From a virus, in IMG/VR virus record IMGVR_UViG_3300034019_000442, positions 1-36,879 of that record: a DNA stretch of 36,879 nucleotides; one strand, given 5' to 3'. The stretch's first letter is position 1. Each line of letters begins with the position of its first letter. The notes below the pieces were generated by a model. It saw nothing but the letters and a program-made list of their open reading frames with translations, was not told the DNA's origin and made no database searches. The position numbers and the translations under genes are program-made. Below are positions 21,076-28,742 of the stretch, in pieces.

Positions 21076-22211
21076 ACTTCCTCGGGCGGTGAAATGATGG
21101 CCTGCGCCGACGGCGCGTACGGGTCGCCGCCGAAGTTCAAGACGTTGTTGAACTTGTCCCGGCAGGTGCTGAGCAGGCCGTCGCAGCCGACCAGCACGAT
21201 TGCCTTATCGCCCGCCTGCACGTCGAACGGCGTCGGCGTCAGCAGCGTCAGCTTGCGGTCGCTGCTGCGGTAGTCCGCGATGGCGAAGGTGCGGCCGATG
21301 TTTGCGCCGCTGGCGAAAATGACCGCGCCGTCGCGGAACCACTGGTCGACCTCGGCGGCCATCGTCGCAACCTTGAACTCGTACCGCGCGCGGCCGCTGA
21401 CGATCGTCGACACCGCGAAGCCCTGACCAAGCCGGTATCCGATCGTCTGCGCCGGCGTGGTCTCAAACGGCTCGTCGAGTGCAACCGTCGTGGCCGTGTT
21501 GCTCAGGATCTTCCGAAGCTGGCCGCTGCCCTGGTTGATCGTGCCCGTGATGGAGTTGGGCCGCAGCAGGACGTAGTAGTGCTGGCTGGCCGTGCTCTGG
21601 TAGCCGTTCACCGCCCAGCTCTGCGTGCTGTCGGTGACGCTGTCGATCGTCGAGCTGGTGGCGTTGCCCGTGTTCGTCGGGTCCAGCTGCGTCCACTGCC
21701 CGATGTCTTTCTTGCAGTAGCGACCGCCAAGCCGGTAGGGGCACTTCGGCGTGAACACGCCGCCGAAGCGGCCGCCCTGCGGTCGCTGGAGCTGCTGCGC
21801 GCGGCCTTCGAGGGTCGCCGTAAAACTGGCGCCAGTCCGCAGCATCTGCCGGATCCACCGGCGATGCCTGGCCAGCACGATCCAGGGCCGTACCCAGTCC
21901 ACGATGACCTGCCGCACCTCGGACCCGACGTAGTTCTGCGCGTCGATGTCGCTGGCCGTGATGCTGATGCTGTCGATGACGCCCTTCGCTTCCTGGCTGC
22001 CGGTGCGGAGCGCGGCCTCGCGGCGATCGGCGGACAGCTCGCCCAGGACGATCGGGCGGTACACGTCGCCCTCGAACGTCACCTGCCGGTCGTGGTCCGT
22101 GACCGCGAGCCGCTGGCCGTCGGGCCGGATGATCAGGAGCAGGTGGCACAGGCCCTTCGCGCGCGTGTACGCGAGCGAGTCCAGGCCGACGATGCCGGGG
22201 CGAGTCGTCAC
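21072..22211 (-). CDS. DUF2163/BR0599-family tail-tip hub protein
   Basis: This is a structural hub protein of the distal tail. The 379-residue product has an N-terminal DUF2163 part (HLLLIIRPDGQRLAVTDHDR, then ASDIDAQNYVG) and the typical C-terminal ending GCDGLLSTCRDKFNNVLNFG. A module near residues 180-260 (TINQGSGQLRKILSNTATTV) resembles similar Gly-Gln-Arg strands in other proteins here. The GTG (22211-22209) overlaps the stop of the glycine-rich gene as GTGA; frames further upstream shadow that gene. It bridges the distal tail ring and the tip, with the NlpC/P60 enzyme beside it. Confidence 0.88.
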   Translation of the reverse strand: MTTRPGIVGLDSLAYTRAKGLCHLLLIIRPDGQRLAVTDHDRQVTFEGDVYRPIVLGELSADRREAALRTGSQEAKGVIDSISITASDIDAQNYVGSEVRQVIVDWVRPWIVLARHRRWIRQMLRTGASFTATLEGRAQQLQRPQGGRFGGVFTPKCPYRLGGRYCKKDIGQWTQLDPTNTGNATSSTIDSVTDSTQSWAVNGYQSTASQHYYVLLRPNSITGTINQGSGQLRKILSNTATTVALDEPFETTPAQTIGYRLGQGFAVSTIVSGRARYEFKVATMAAEVDQWFRDGAVIFASGANIGRTFAIADYRSSDRKLTLLTPTPFDVQAGDKAIVLVGCDGLLSTCRDKFNNVLNFGGDPYAPSAQAIISPPEEV

Positions 22212-23314
22212 AGCGCCACCGTGGTCCCGACGATGGACCCGCCTGCCGCGACGACCGAGTACGGCACGCCCGTGACGTAGCCGAGCGCGTAGCCTGCCGC
22301 GCCGCCCGCCGCGCCGGCGACGCCGCCGAGACCCGACTGGCCAGCCGAGCCAGCCGCGCCGGGTGCGCCGCCGCTGCCGCCGACCGGCGTGCCGGTAGTG
22401 CTCTGGCCACCCGTTCCCGCCGTCAGCAAGGTGCCTGGCTGCCCGCCAGTGCTCGGATCGGGCGGAACCCCTAGTGCCGGGCCGCCCTTGCCCGCCGGCG
22501 CGCCTGCGCCGCCGCCACCGCTGCCACCGGGCCGGTTGACGCTGGACGCCTGCCCGCGCGCCGCGCCGCCGCCGCCGCCGGCACCGCCCTGAATGCGCCC
22601 GCCGTTCACGATCGTGGTCGGCGTGGCGATCCGCAGGGCCGGCCCGCCAGCCGCGCCCGCCGTCATGCCGGCACCAAGGTCGGACATGCCCTGGCCGCCG
22701 TTGCCACCGCTGCCGGCGATGTACGCGCCGGCCTCCAGCGTCAGCAGGATCGTCGAGCCGGTCGGGAAGGTGCCCGTGTCGAGGCTCGGGCCGGCCGCCG
22801 CCGTGCCGCCGCCGATGACCACGTCGCGCTCGACGACCACGTCCAAGGCCACCGGGCCGTCGGTCGCCGTGTAGCCGAACAGGGCCGCCACCTCCTCGCG
22901 CAGGCTGACCCGGTTCAGCCGCGACGCCGTGAACCGCAGCTGCAGCGGCTTGCGGCTGTCGTTCAGTCCAGACAGCACGCCGGCGACCGATCGCTTGATC
23001 CATCGCCAGACTTCCGATGTCTGGGTGATCGGCCACAGTTCGGCAGACTCGCCGGCGGCGAGCGACACGACGTTCGCCGCCGTCGAGGTCCGCACCTGGG
23101 TCGTGCCGATGCCGAGGTTGATCACGGTTACGTTCGGATGAGCACCAATGCGCACCTGTGCCGTGCTCGGCAGGTCGGTGTTGTAGTTTCCGCTGCGCTG
23201 GACAACGTAGAGCCGCGCGCCGCCCTCGGCGCTGTCCAGCCTGCAGCGGTAGTCGGCTTCCGCATTGACGAACACCGCGTCGCCGCGCATCTCCTGCTGG
23301 GCAGTGCGCGCCAT
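22208..23314 (-). CDS. Glycine-rich putative adhesin in the tail-tip cassette
   Basis: The 368-residue product has an N-terminal domain (about 1-165, including WRWIKRSVAGVLSGLNDSRK) and a C-terminal half of glycine repeats (GAYIAGSGGNGGQGMSDLGA, GGRIQGGAGGGGGAARGQAS, GAPGAAGSAGQSGLGGVAGA). Such repeats can fold as packed polyglycine-II helices, as in T4-like gp38 adhesins, and the NGGRIQGGGGG pattern occurs at the ends of several phage tail-tip proteins. The ATG (23314-23312) is chosen for its one-base overlap with the upstream stop. The gene interrupts the usual DUF2460-DUF2163 order. A receptor-binding role is likely but inferred. Confidence 0.75.
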   Translation of the reverse strand: MARTAQQEMRGDAVFVNAEADYRCRLDSAEGGARLYVVQRSGNYNTDLPSTAQVRIGAHPNVTVINLGIGTTQVRTSTAANVVSLAAGESAELWPITQTSEVWRWIKRSVAGVLSGLNDSRKPLQLRFTASRLNRVSLREEVAALFGYTATDGPVALDVVVERDVVIGGGTAAAGPSLDTGTFPTGSTILLTLEAGAYIAGSGGNGGQGMSDLGAGMTAGAAGGPALRIATPTTIVNGGRIQGGAGGGGGAARGQASSVNRPGGSGGGGAGAPAGKGGPALGVPPDPSTGGQPGTLLTAGTGGQSTTGTPVGGSGGAPGAAGSAGQSGLGGVAGAAGGAAGYALGYVTGVPYSVVAAGGSIVGTTVAL

Positions 23315-24264
23315 CAGTACGACACCCAGAAGACAGAGCCGCCGGAACGGTAGAGGCCGAGCCGCACAATCGTTGCGGCTGCAAGCGTGGCCACGTTTGC
23401 GCCTGCATCGTCCTTGATCTGAATGCTTTGCGGTCCGCCGCTGTGAATCAGCGTCATCACTTCTGGTCCGCTGGCTTGGTACGTCGGCACAGGCAGAAAC
23501 ACGTTGACGCCAACCGTGTTGCTGCCGAGGACGTGCAGCGCGCCGTCGTTCCACGCCAGACGGATTGAGCTGGTCAGCAGACCGTGGAACTTCGCGCCGC
23601 CGTTGTGCCACCGCTCTGGCTGCTCGACCTCGTTCAGCACCTCGACCACGTCGAGCTGCGGCAGGCTCCACACGTTGTAGGCGTCGGCCTGCAGCCGCGT
23701 CCATGCGTCCACGTCGGACGTGAACCGCACCGGCACGTCGAAGCGACAGCCCGCAGTGATGACGGTTCCGTTGGCGGGAGCCGTGTTGAACACGATCTGC
23801 CCCGTGCTGTTGACCGTGAACGCCGTCGTCGGCGTGCCGTCGATCGCCGCCAACACCGTGCCCGACACCGGCAGCGTCAGCGTGCGGATGTACTCGTTCG
23901 GGCCGGTGATCTCGTACCGCTTCACGAGCTGGTACGTGGTCTGCGTGCCGGTGCCGCTGCCGATGAGCTGGTCAATCGCCGTCGGTGCCGTCTCGCCGTC
24001 GGCGTTGGTCGTGTAGTCCGACCAGTCCTTGATGCGGAACGAGTGCAGCGCGCCGCGACGCGCGAGCGCGAACGCCTTCAGCGCCTTGGCTTCGCTGCTG
24101 TTCCGCAGCTCGCTGCGCAGGCTCATGCGATGCTGGCTCTGCGCCTGCCGCGCGACGCGGAACTCGTGGCCCGTCGCCGTCTGCTGGATGATCGTCGCGA
24201 AGCCCGCGCCGGCGCTGCTGCCGTACTGGAAGGCGTCGGGGAGCGTGATGTCGTGAAAGGCCAT
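23314..24264 (-). CDS. DUF2460-family distal tail protein
   Basis: The 316-residue product matches the DUF2460 pattern: MAFHDITLPDAFQYGSSAGA, RVARQAQSQHRMSLRSELRN, FALARRGALHSFRIKDWSDY and FDVPVRFTSDVDAW. The family forms the ring at the distal end of the tail tube and follows the tape measure in gene-transfer-agent-like clusters. The C-terminal third (SSIRLAWNDGALHVLGSNTV, then IHSGGPQSIQIKDDAGANVA) extends beyond the usual DUF2460 length and may be an added carbohydrate-binding or fibre-docking domain. The ATG lies 3 bases after the tape-measure stop. Confidence 0.88.
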   Translation of the reverse strand: MAFHDITLPDAFQYGSSAGAGFATIIQQTATGHEFRVARQAQSQHRMSLRSELRNSSEAKALKAFALARRGALHSFRIKDWSDYTTNADGETAPTAIDQLIGSGTGTQTTYQLVKRYEITGPNEYIRTLTLPVSGTVLAAIDGTPTTAFTVNSTGQIVFNTAPANGTVITAGCRFDVPVRFTSDVDAWTRLQADAYNVWSLPQLDVVEVLNEVEQPERWHNGGAKFHGLLTSSIRLAWNDGALHVLGSNTVGVNVFLPVPTYQASGPEVMTLIHSGGPQSIQIKDDAGANVATLAAATIVRLGLYRSGGSVFWVSY

Positions 24265-24267
24265 GGG

Positions 24268-25470
24268 TTACCCGCCGCCGGGGGTGTTCATCGGGACGCC
24301 TGCGTTGGCACCGCTCTGCGTCGGCGTCAGGCCGCTGACAGCTCCGCGGAAGATCGCCGCGCCGATGTCCGACAAGCCCTGGCGCGCGATGCTGGCGACG
24401 ATGCCGGCGAACGCCTGCCGCAGCGTGGTCGTCTTCATGAGCACGTCCGCGAACGCCGCGCCGACCGTGCTGCCGATGTTGCCCGCGTAGTTGGCCGCGC
24501 GCTCCATGTTCTCGGCGACGACGCGCGCGTTGTCCGCCTCGCGCTGCTTGTAGTTGGCAATGATGGCCGCCGACTGAACGGCACGCTGCATCGCCTCGCT
24601 GGTGCCAGTCGTGCCGACGCCCATCTGGCTCGACACCTCCTGCGGCTGCAGCGAGCGGTAGCGCATGCGCAGCACCTCCTGCGTCTGCTCCTGCGACAAC
24701 TGCAAGTTGGGCAGGCCGCGCTCAAACTGCGTGACCTGCGTTCCCTGCATGCCGGCGGCGTAGTACCGCGTCACGTTCTGGCCGCCGGTGCGCATGTACT
24801 CGCGCGCCGCCGCCTGCTGCGCCTCAGTGCCGCGAGTGGCGAGGTAGCGCGCCACGTCCGCACCGCCGCCGACGCCGCCAGGGCCGAACTGCTGCAGGTT
24901 CATCCCCTGCCCGGTGCGCTGCACGTCTTGGATGGCCTGGAACAGGGCCTGCTGCTGGCCGCCGGCTTCCTGTGGCAGGCCCAGGTAGGCGCGCGTCGAG
25001 GCGTCCAGCTTGGCCTTCTGCATCGCGGCCGCGAGCTGGTCGAAGCTGCTGGCAGCCTCCTTGGTGTTCCGAGAGAACAGCGACATCAGGCCGCCGATCG
25101 TGGACAGCACCGTCACCAGCGTCATCAGCGGGTGCGCGCGCAGGATCGTGCCCAGCACCGAGAACGCGCTGCCGCTTGCGCCGACCGCGCCGCGCAACTC
25201 GCGGAAGTCCTGCACGGTCTTGCCAATCTCCAGCAACGCCCGCGACGCGCCGAAGGCACCAGCCGAGACGTTCAGCTCGGAGAACGCCTTGGCGGTCTGC
25301 GCGATGCCGCCGGCGACCTGCACAGCGCCGCCAGTCGTCTGGAACGCCTTGCTGATGGCCGCCTGCGACTTGAGGGCCGAGTCACTGACCGAGTCGATCG
25401 CCCGCTTCGCCTGCGCCGCGCCCTGCTCCATCGGGCGAGCGTCCAGACCCAGTTCGAGTACCTCGGCCAC
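24268..25470 (-). CDS. Tail tape measure protein (short)
   Basis: The 400-residue product is helical and Ala/Gln-rich. It begins MAEVLELGLDARPMEQGAAQ (GTG start at 25470-25468, with GAGGTG upstream) and continues with AISKAFQTTGG, the phage tape-measure style. The C-terminal part (TTTLRQAFAGIVASIARQGL, then GAAIFRGAVSG) resembles the lambda tail-length C-terminal module. At about 0.15 nm per residue it would allow a tail tube of at most about 60 nm, so the virion should have a short siphovirus tail. The start overlaps the 3' end of the GT chaperone frame by 89 bases. Confidence 0.8.
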   Translation of the reverse strand: MAEVLELGLDARPMEQGAAQAKRAIDSVSDSALKSQAAISKAFQTTGGAVQVAGGIAQTAKAFSELNVSAGAFGASRALLEIGKTVQDFRELRGAVGASGSAFSVLGTILRAHPLMTLVTVLSTIGGLMSLFSRNTKEAASSFDQLAAAMQKAKLDASTRAYLGLPQEAGGQQQALFQAIQDVQRTGQGMNLQQFGPGGVGGGADVARYLATRGTEAQQAAAREYMRTGGQNVTRYYAAGMQGTQVTQFERGLPNLQLSQEQTQEVLRMRYRSLQPQEVSSQMGVGTTGTSEAMQRAVQSAAIIANYKQREADNARVVAENMERAANYAGNIGSTVGAAFADVLMKTTTLRQAFAGIVASIARQGLSDIGAAIFRGAVSGLTPTQSGANAGVPMNTPGGG

Positions 25471-25819
25471 TATGCACCTCGCTGATGTGCGCCACGTAGG
25501 CGCGGTCCATGGCCTTCAGCAGCCGGCACCACCGCCGGCGACTGGCGCCCTCGATGCCATGATCCTCGCACCACCGCGACAGCTCCAGCCATGACAGGCC
25601 CTCGCCGTCGCTGACGTTGCGGCCGTCCATCAGCACCGCCCAGGCTTCCCAGACGGGCACCAGGTCGGCGTCGAGCGTCGGCGGCTGTGTCGGTTCCTCG
25701 CGCAGCTCGTCGGGGATCTTCCGGCCCTTGCGCCGCAGCCATTCCCGCAGGCCCGCCTCGGCGGCCTTCTTCTGCGGGTCGTGGTTGCGTGTGAGCTGCC
25801 ATCGCAGGGCCTGAATCAG
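25382..25819 (-). CDS. Tail assembly chaperone GT extension, made by -1 frameshift
   Basis: This frame has no start of its own. It is entered from the G gene by a -1 shift at GGGAAAC (25825-25819), just before the G stop at 25818-25816, and continues LIQALRWQLTRNHDPQKKAA for 145 codons. The joined G-GT protein would be 293 residues. In lambda-like phages this longer chaperone coats the tape measure and recruits tail-tube subunits. The sequence is charged and helical (RRKGRKIPDELREE, WLELSRWCEDHG). It ends 89 bases inside the tape-measure gene. Confidence 0.82.
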   Translation of the reverse strand: MIQALRWQLTRNHDPQKKAAEAGLREWLRRKGRKIPDELREEPTQPPTLDADLVPVWEAWAVLMDGRNVSDGEGLSWLELSRWCEDHGIEGASRRRWCRLLKAMDRAYVAHISEVHSGRGTRTGSGRSPDGAGRGAGEAGDRLGQ

Positions 25820-26262
25820 TTTCCCGCGGCGCGGGCTTCCTCGTCGGCCAGCAGGGCCGCGCGGTCTTGGGCGATCCGCAGGATGCACTCCAGCAGGTTC
25901 GTCCACTCGGGCCGCGCCAGCATCTGCGCCGCCTCGGCGACGCGGTACACCAGCGGCTGACCGCCCACGGTGAGGTTGCGCGCGCCTTTCCAGAGCGTCT
26001 GGGCGACCGCCTGGGCGAGGATCGCCCGCTCATCGGCTGGCGACAGCCGGCGGTCCCGGATCTCCAGCAGGTAGGGCCTGCGGGCTTCCTCGAGGGCGCG
26101 CTCGTACTCGACGCCGATCGGGCAGACCAGCACCGCCGGCCGGTCCTCGTGCTCGCCGCGCGAGGCGACGGCAGACAGCGTCCCGTCCGGCTGGCGCGAC
26201 AGCAGCCACCAGACACCGCCGGACAGCTTGCCGGCGTCGAGCTTGCAGGTGTTGAGGTCCAT
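25816..26262 (-). CDS. Tail assembly chaperone G
   Basis: The 148-residue product lies between the tail tube gene and the tape measure, where lambda gene G sits. It begins MDLNTCKLDAGKLSGGVWWL, has a strand-rich N-terminal half and a helical C-terminal half (SPADERAILAQAVAQTLWKG), and ends ARAAGN. The final codons GCG GGA AAC form the slippery site for the GT extension. The ATG at 26262 has AAGG 5-8 bases upstream. It should act with GT in tail tube polymerisation around the tape measure and not remain in the virion. Confidence 0.85.
   Translation of the reverse strand: MDLNTCKLDAGKLSGGVWWLLSRQPDGTLSAVASRGEHEDRPAVLVCPIGVEYERALEEARRPYLLEIRDRRLSPADERAILAQAVAQTLWKGARNLTVGGQPLVYRVAEAAQMLARPEWTNLLECILRIAQDRAALLADEEARAAGN
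25819..25825 (-). promoter_or_regulatory. -1 programmed frameshift site GGGAAAC
   Basis: On the minus strand the heptamer G GGA AAC is correctly phased with the G reading frame and lies immediately before its TGA. It fits X XXY YYZ and is close to the lambda G-T site (GGGAAAG). Slipping back one base continues translation into the 145-codon GT frame. A downstream pseudoknot was not evaluated. Confidence 0.85.
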
Positions 26263-26279
26263 GCGACCTTGCTACTGGC

Positions 26280-27464
26280 TCAGTCCCACCGCTGCAACCG
26301 GAGCGTGCAGTCCTGGGCCTGCGACCGGTAGCCGCTGACCGTCATGGTGCGGAAGATGTCGCTGCCCGGACCCTGCACCGGCACCGACAGGTCGGTGATC
26401 TTGGCCTGCGGGATGGCGAACGACCATCCGCGGCTGTTCGCGTCCACCGTCGCCAGCCAGAAGTCCGTCGCCGTGTTGCCAAGGAACGTCGTCTGGTCGT
26501 CCTGGGTGTCGAAGTAGGCCGACAGGTTGGCCGAGGCCGTGAACAAGCCGCGCGGCATGCCGACCGGGCCGAGCGCGGCAAGCTGCTCGCGCGGGCGGAT
26601 GTTGTTGCTGATTGCCAGCGCCACCGACTGCGCAGGCACGTCCTGGCCGACGCCGCTGGCGTTCGACAACTGCACCTCCTGCACGCCGATCGGGTCGAGC
26701 GTCGGCGCGAAGGTCGGGGCAGCGTAGGTCGCGCCGGCGATGAAAACGTCCGTCGTGCCCGTGTTGCCAGTGACGATGCTGTCCTTGGCCTCGCACTGGA
26801 ACGAGATGGTGGCGAGCTGGTTGACGGCGAGGTTGATCGACGCCGAGTTGAACACGACGCCCCGGTAGATGTGCGCCCGCTGGAGGTCCAGGTGCGCGAC
26901 CTCGACGGTGAAGCTCTGCTCGCTCAGGGCGTTGGTCGCCCGCACGCCGCGCGTCACGGTCACGTTGCTGGGCGAGCCGGTGAAGTTGGCGACGCGGTCG
27001 ACGGTCAGCGAGGTCGTGCCGACGGTGGTCACGCGCAGGTAGCCCATGTCGGCGGCGAGTCCGCCTGACAGCCGGATGATGTCGCCGACGGCGATGCCGT
27101 CGCCGGAGAAGCTGCCCGAGCCACGGGTTACGGTCTTTGCACCCGTGGTCGTCGTGCAGCTCGGAACCGACACCGTCGCCGTCACGAGCGAGTTGCTCAT
27201 CAGCGCGAACATGGCCGCGCTCAGGCCCTCGCCGCTGGGCGAGTGCCGCAGCTCGCACGTCAGCGACCCCGTCGCACCGCGGCCGACACGGACCATGTCC
27301 TCGATGTTGCGGGTCTGGTTGATGACGTTGGACGGCGACTGCGGCACGCGGTCGGCCATTGCGTGAGCCGTCACCGGCAGCCGAAGCATCGCAGGAGTGG
27401 CGGGAGTCGTGCCGAAGGTGCCCTCGGCAACGATGGAGACGCGAGTACGGAAGCCGTCGGCCAT
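26280..27464 (-). CDS. Major tail tube protein
   Basis: The 394-residue product forms the tail tube by stacking hexameric rings. It shows the tail-tube pattern of this phage group: MADGFRTRVSIVAEGTFGTT, PATPAMLRLPVTAHAMADRV and TGSLTCELRHSPSG in the N-terminal part, with further strand-rich sequence after an inserted Gly/Thr-rich module (about 120-175, GDIIRLSGGLAADMGYLRVT). The ATG at 27464 lies 2 bases after the upstream stop and is preferred to a TTG six bases earlier. Its position before the G/GT chaperones supports the assignment. Confidence 0.85.
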   Translation of the reverse strand: MADGFRTRVSIVAEGTFGTTPATPAMLRLPVTAHAMADRVPQSPSNVINQTRNIEDMVRVGRGATGSLTCELRHSPSGEGLSAAMFALMSNSLVTATVSVPSCTTTTGAKTVTRGSGSFSGDGIAVGDIIRLSGGLAADMGYLRVTTVGTTSLTVDRVANFTGSPSNVTVTRGVRATNALSEQSFTVEVAHLDLQRAHIYRGVVFNSASINLAVNQLATISFQCEAKDSIVTGNTGTTDVFIAGATYAAPTFAPTLDPIGVQEVQLSNASGVGQDVPAQSVALAISNNIRPREQLAALGPVGMPRGLFTASANLSAYFDTQDDQTTFLGNTATDFWLATVDANSRGWSFAIPQAKITDLSVPVQGPGSDIFRTMTVSGYRSQAQDCTLRLQRWD

Positions 27465-27466
27465 GG

Positions 27467-27880
27467 TCAAATCGTGTAGTCAGCCTGGAAAGGAACGCGC
27501 ACCACGCGCGTCACAGTGGCCGCCTCAATGTCCAGCGCACCGGACACCGTAGGCGGTGGGAAGAAGCGGATGAGGAACGGCGAGGACAGCTCGACGCCTC
27601 GGAAGGCACCGACCACCGTCTCGGCCAGCGTCAGCACGGCGGCGTCGCCACGCTCGCGCGGCTGCTGCAGGCGTACCTCCATCTCGCCGACCGTGCGCCA
27701 GCGGCGCGGGCGCCCGAGCGTGAGCTGCCGCTCCTCGCGCACCGTGACCGTCACGCGCGCCACAGGCTGGTCGCCGGCAAGGGCCGGGCCGTTGTCGTAG
27801 ACGGTGTCGATGCCGCCCGGCGTGGCCACCTGGGCCATGTAGCGGCCTCGCACGGCCTCGATGGTCTGGGCCTGACTCAT
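27467..27880 (-). CDS. Tail terminator protein (DUF4128-like)
   Basis: The 137-residue product starts at an ATG (27880-27878) overlapping the upstream stop as ATGA. It has MSQAQTIEAVRGRYMAQVAT, RERGDAAVLTLAETVVGAFR, GVELSSPFLIRFFPPP and VTRVVRVPFQADYTI, the layout of tail-terminator-like proteins. These cap the tube and join it to the head. It sits just before the tail tube gene. A divergent relative is encoded at 11302-11703. Confidence 0.78.
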   Translation of the reverse strand: MSQAQTIEAVRGRYMAQVATPGGIDTVYDNGPALAGDQPVARVTVTVREERQLTLGRPRRWRTVGEMEVRLQQPRERGDAAVLTLAETVVGAFRGVELSSPFLIRFFPPPTVSGALDIEAATVTRVVRVPFQADYTI

Positions 27881-28368
27881 CGCAGGCCCCCGAAGACCTG
27901 GCGCAGGACGGCCAGCGTCGGGCCGACGACGCCGTTGGGTGCCTGACGGCTCCACGGCTTCTTGCCAGGGCCGCCGAACTCGATGACCTGGCCGTACGGC
28001 ACAGGGCACGAGAACCACACCAGCGACGGCTGCATGAGCTGGCCGACGGTGGCCATCAGCTCCTGCACGACCTTGGTCCCGTTCGGGTCGACGCCTGGCA
28101 GCTCGCCGCGCGCCGGCACGTTGAAGGACGCCTGCCAGTTGCGGCGCATGTGGCCGCCGAGGTAGCCGCGCCGGCGCAGGATCGGTAGGCCGCGAGCGCG
28201 CCGCCCTGCGTTCATTGCCCAGCCTTCTTCGTTGCCGACCGGCGTGTTGAGCACGAGCTGCCGGATGGCCTCGGCGCAGACGCGCTTCTGGAACTCGACC
28301 GGCTTGCGGCGCAGGTTCTCGTCGGCCCAGTCGTTGAGCCGCGCCACGAACTGCTGCGGGCTGCTCAC
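27877..28368 (-). CDS. Head-tail connector protein (HK97 gp10-like)
   Basis: The 163-residue product starts at GTG 28368-28366, overlapping the preceding stop (GTGA). It has VARLNDWADENLRRKPVEFQ, AIRQLVLNTPVGNEEGWAMN and YGQVIEFGGPGKKPWSRQAP. The P-V..G.(L)...W motif and the later VIEFG with a short C-terminal helix match the HK97 gp10 / neck-protein family. These proteins form the head-tail interface. Its neighbours, a stopper-like protein upstream and a terminator downstream, agree. Confidence 0.8.
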   Translation of the reverse strand: MSSPQQFVARLNDWADENLRRKPVEFQKRVCAEAIRQLVLNTPVGNEEGWAMNAGRRARGLPILRRRGYLGGHMRRNWQASFNVPARGELPGVDPNGTKVVQELMATVGQLMQPSLVWFSCPVPYGQVIEFGGPGKKPWSRQAPNGVVGPTLAVLRQVFGGLR

Positions 28369-28742
28369 GCGATCACCTTCCCGCAGTCGCAGCGGTAGGC
28401 GGTCGTGACGCCCTCCACCTGGTACTCCTCGACCTCGATGATCTGGTACGGGTTCGAGGTGTCGAGGCCAACAACGATGCGGTCGCCCTTGTCCGGCACG
28501 ACGGCGAGGCCCTGCGCCGGAAGGTAGAACGTGCCCGTGATGCTCTGGTCGATGCCCTGCGCGGCGTAGCGGTTGATGTCGCGCACCGGCCCCTCGGCAG
28601 TCCACGCCGTGGACGTGACCGTCTGCGTCACCGTGCCGTTGGCCGCGTAGCCCGTCGCCGTTCGCGTCTCCAAGGTGATGGCCTGGCCGAACGTCGCCGC
28701 CAGCTCCGTCTCCAGCGCGAGGAACTCGTCGGCGAGCGTCAC
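28365..28742 (-). CDS. Head-tail stopper-like protein
   Basis: The product (VTLADEFLALETELAATFGQ onward, 125 residues) resembles the small beta-barrel stoppers that close the connector after packaging: LETRTATGYAANGTVTQTVT, TGTFYLPAQGLAVVPDKGDR and NPYQIIEVEEYQ. The GTG at 28742-28740 is chosen because it overlaps the preceding stop as GTGA, like many junctions here; an ATG at 28754 in the same frame is the alternative and would add four residues. A pair of cysteines (YRCDCGK) lies near the C-terminus. The identification rests on pattern and gene order. Confidence 0.72.
   Translation of the reverse strand: MTLADEFLALETELAATFGQAITLETRTATGYAANGTVTQTVTSTAWTAEGPVRDINRYAAQGIDQSITGTFYLPAQGLAVVPDKGDRIVVGLDTSNPYQIIEVEEYQVEGVTTAYRCDCGKVIA

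Noticed and set aside
12700-24300. Diversity-generating retroelement acting on fibre genes
   Set aside because: No reverse transcriptase or template/variable repeat pair was seen; the similar fibre genes are diverged whole-gene paralogues.
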